Assembly (NCBI GenBank): GCA_034520215.1
Contig: JAXHNR010000001.1
Span: forward strand, 62,001-126,000
Direction of reading: 5' to 3'
Length of the DNA: 64,000 nt
Source of the DNA: Candidatus Krumholzibacteriota bacterium
GTDB taxonomy: Bacteria > Krumholzibacteriota > Krumholzibacteriia > Krumholzibacteriales > WJIX01
Shown: positions 62,566 to 64,000 of the stretch, piece after piece
Position numbering within the stretch: the stretch's first letter is position 1
Layout of the letters: each line of letters starts with the position of its first letter
Translations under genes and position numbers: made by a program
Notes under the pieces: generated by a model
The model's database searches: none
What the model saw: the letters and a program-made list of their open reading frames with translations, nothing else
Told to the model about the DNA's origin: nothing

Positions 62566-64000
62566 TTAATCCGGAGTCCTTTCCGCCTCGACAGAGTCTT
62601 TTTCTTTCAGGACGAAACTGGCTGTTACAGCCACAACAGACGCGACGGCGAATGTCATAAACCTCGAGGTTATAACCTCTTCCATTCCCGTGCTTATCCA
62701 TATAATTGTAAATAACATGCCTGTAACGATTGTAACAAGAGCGGCTCTTCCGTGAAATCTCTTCCAGAATAATGTGAGCAGTATCACAACGGAAAATGTA
62801 CCGCCTATTCCGGCCCACACGTATCCTACGAGAGTATAAATCAGATTTGACGGTGAGAGATAAGCCGCGGCGAGAGCGATAACCGCGAGAACAGCTGTTG
62901 CTATTCTTGAGTGAATAAGCCCTTTTATATCGGTTTTGCCTCTGGCTTTAAGTGCCGGCTTTATTATGTTTTCTGAAAGTTCTGTTGATGAAAGTATAAG
63001 GAGTGAATCAGCGGTTGATATCATTGCCGCTATAGCTCCGGTGATAAGAACAGAGGCTATCGCGGGCGGAAAGATCTTGAGCATTACAGCGGGCATTACA
63101 TATTCCTGATCTTCAAGGCCCGTTGGGCCGAAGAAGCATATCCCCAGCCAGCCGATAGAAAGAGCTCCTAAATAGGCAAGTACAGTCCAGATAATACCCA
63201 CCGCGCATCCCCGCTTGGCTTGACTGCTATCCTTTATAGCCATAAAGCGCATGCTCAATTGCGGCTGCCCGCCAAGATATCCGAAGAACCATGAAAGTCC
63301 GCCCATTATCACTACTCCGGCGGCAAATCCCGAAGCTGCGCCGGTCATAGAGCTGTAATCTGTTCCGGCTTTGGAAAGGGCTATCGGGATGGATTGAGCG
63401 AAGAGGTCGGGATTAGAGCTGACGGCGATTATTCCGAAAATGGGGCCTGCAACTAGAGCGGTAATCATCACAATGGCCTGGACAGCGTCAGTATAAACCA
63501 CGCTCCTGAATCCTCCGTATATCGTATATGGAACTATGATAATAGCTGTTAACAGCATTCCGAGTTTGGGATCTATTTCGAACATAGTATGAAGTGTTTT
63601 ACCTCCGCCCAGAAATTGCGCGCCGATATAGAAGAAAAAGAAGAAGACGATCGTCAGGCTCGCGACCGCGCGGATTGACTTTTCAGAAGCGCTGTGCTTT
63701 CTGGCTATATATCCGACAAATGTGTTAACATCGTACTTTTCGGCTTCATCGCGCAGTCTTACAGCTATAGCAAGCCAGCAGACAATTATCCCAGCTACGC
63801 AACCCAGGGCGGTCCATATTCCTGTCAGCCCGGTAGCGTAAGCCAGTCCCGGGAGGCCGAGGAGCGCCCAGGAGGATTCCCCGGTCGCGCGTTCAGAAAG
63901 AGCCGCAATCCATCCGGGAAGATTCCTTCCGGCAATAGCGTAGTCCGAGGTGGTTTTTACTTTTCTGCCCTGATACAATCCCCAGAGTATCAGCAGGAGA
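62566..64000 (-). CDS. Sodium:solute symporter (SSS family), 5' end off window
   Basis: The frame stays open to the window edge; the residues before the first TTG (LLLILWGLYQGRK) continue the expected first helix, so the gene starts beyond 64000. About 12 helices. Family signatures: SDYAIAGRNLPGWIAALS, TGESSWALLGLPGLAY and YGGFRSVVYTDAVQ. It resembles PutP (Na+/proline), but the substrate is not certain. The C-terminal end lies 61 nt from the convergent bioY. Confidence 0.9.
   Translation of the reverse strand, partial: LLLILWGLYQGRKVKTTSDYAIAGRNLPGWIAALSERATGESSWALLGLPGLAYATGLTGIWTALGCVAGIIVCWLAIAVRLRDEAEKYDVNTFVGYIARKHSASEKSIRAVASLTIVFFFFFYIGAQFLGGGKTLHTMFEIDPKLGMLLTAIIIVPYTIYGGFRSVVYTDAVQAIVMITALVAGPIFGIIAVSSNPDLFAQSIPIALSKAGTDYSSMTGAASGFAAGVVIMGGLSWFFGYLGGQPQLSMRFMAIKDSSQAKRGCAVGIIWTVLAYLGALSIGWLGICFFGPTGLEDQEYVMPAVMLKIFPPAIASVLITGAIAAMISTADSLLILSSTELSENIIKPALKARGKTDIKGLIHSRIATAVLAVIALAAAYLSPSNLIYTLVGYVWAGIGGTFSVVILLTLFWKRFHGRAALVTIVTGMLFTIIWISTGMEEVITSRFMTFAVASVVAVTASFVLKEKDSVEAERTPD

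Overview
The window reads as chromosomal DNA from an anaerobic or microaerophilic bacterium, most likely a little-studied, often uncultured lineage near the FCB group. This placement is inference: no rRNA or ribosomal protein gene is present. The supporting traits are a Bat 'aerotolerance' operon (moxR to batE), an S46 dipeptidyl peptidase, a V/A-type ATPase, a CheC/CheD-type chemotaxis operon, a sulfide-type (His) Thi4, a stand-alone GMP synthase ATP-PPase subunit, a reductive-dehalogenase-like Fe-S protein and an HgdC-like activator ATPase. Ribosome binding sites are mostly clear GGAGG-type; TTG and GTG starts are common.

Layout. 1-5.3 kb: the 5' part of thi4 (minus), dipeptidase pepD, then tRNA-Trp, trpS and a tryptophanase-family lyase in one tight run. 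5.5-18.1 kb: a GAF/PAS histidine kinase, then cheR-mcp-cheW-cheD-cheB-cheA-cheC-cheY and two TPR proteins. 18.2-23.4 kb: GMP synthase subunit, a YfcC-type transporter, and a minus-strand redox operon (DUF4405-like membrane protein, Tat-exported DUF362 ferredoxin, flavin reductase). 23.6-29.0 kb: two nearly identical 280-bp mobile repeats bracket an S46 peptidase, a DMT transporter and a membrane-anchored reductive-dehalogenase-like protein. 29.2-41.1 kb: moxR, DUF58, two accessory envelope proteins, batA-E, a secreted bleomycin-hydrolase-like protease and a HIT protein.

41.2-46.5 kb is a lasso-type RiPP locus: a 44-aa precursor too short for ordinary gene calling, a PqqD-like recognition protein (B1), an HprK-like kinase, and, convergently, a B2 leader protease, a nucleotidyltransferase and an ABC-2 exporter. 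No asparagine-synthetase-like cyclase lies in the locus or elsewhere in the window, so the product may not be a threaded lasso. 46.6-47.4 kb is gene-free: a third, older repeat copy, two identical 18-bp dyads, a sigma-54-like -24/-12 promoter and a structured RNA ending in a perfect intrinsic terminator.

47.5-57.3 kb: thioredoxin, then a strong promoter and the V/A-ATPase operon (H-C-I-K-F-E-A-B-D) with a UspA gene overlapping its last stop codon. 57.4-64 kb: a PTS EIIA-like protein, a cysteine-rich protein paired with an HgdC/BadF-type activator, an uncharacterised lipoprotein, a small helical protein, BioY and a truncated Na+/solute symporter.

The points most worth follow-up are the cyclase-less lasso-like cluster, the candidate sigma-54-driven small RNA, and the mobile repeat family, whose structured core is conserved by paired changes and is inverted relative to its arms in one copy.
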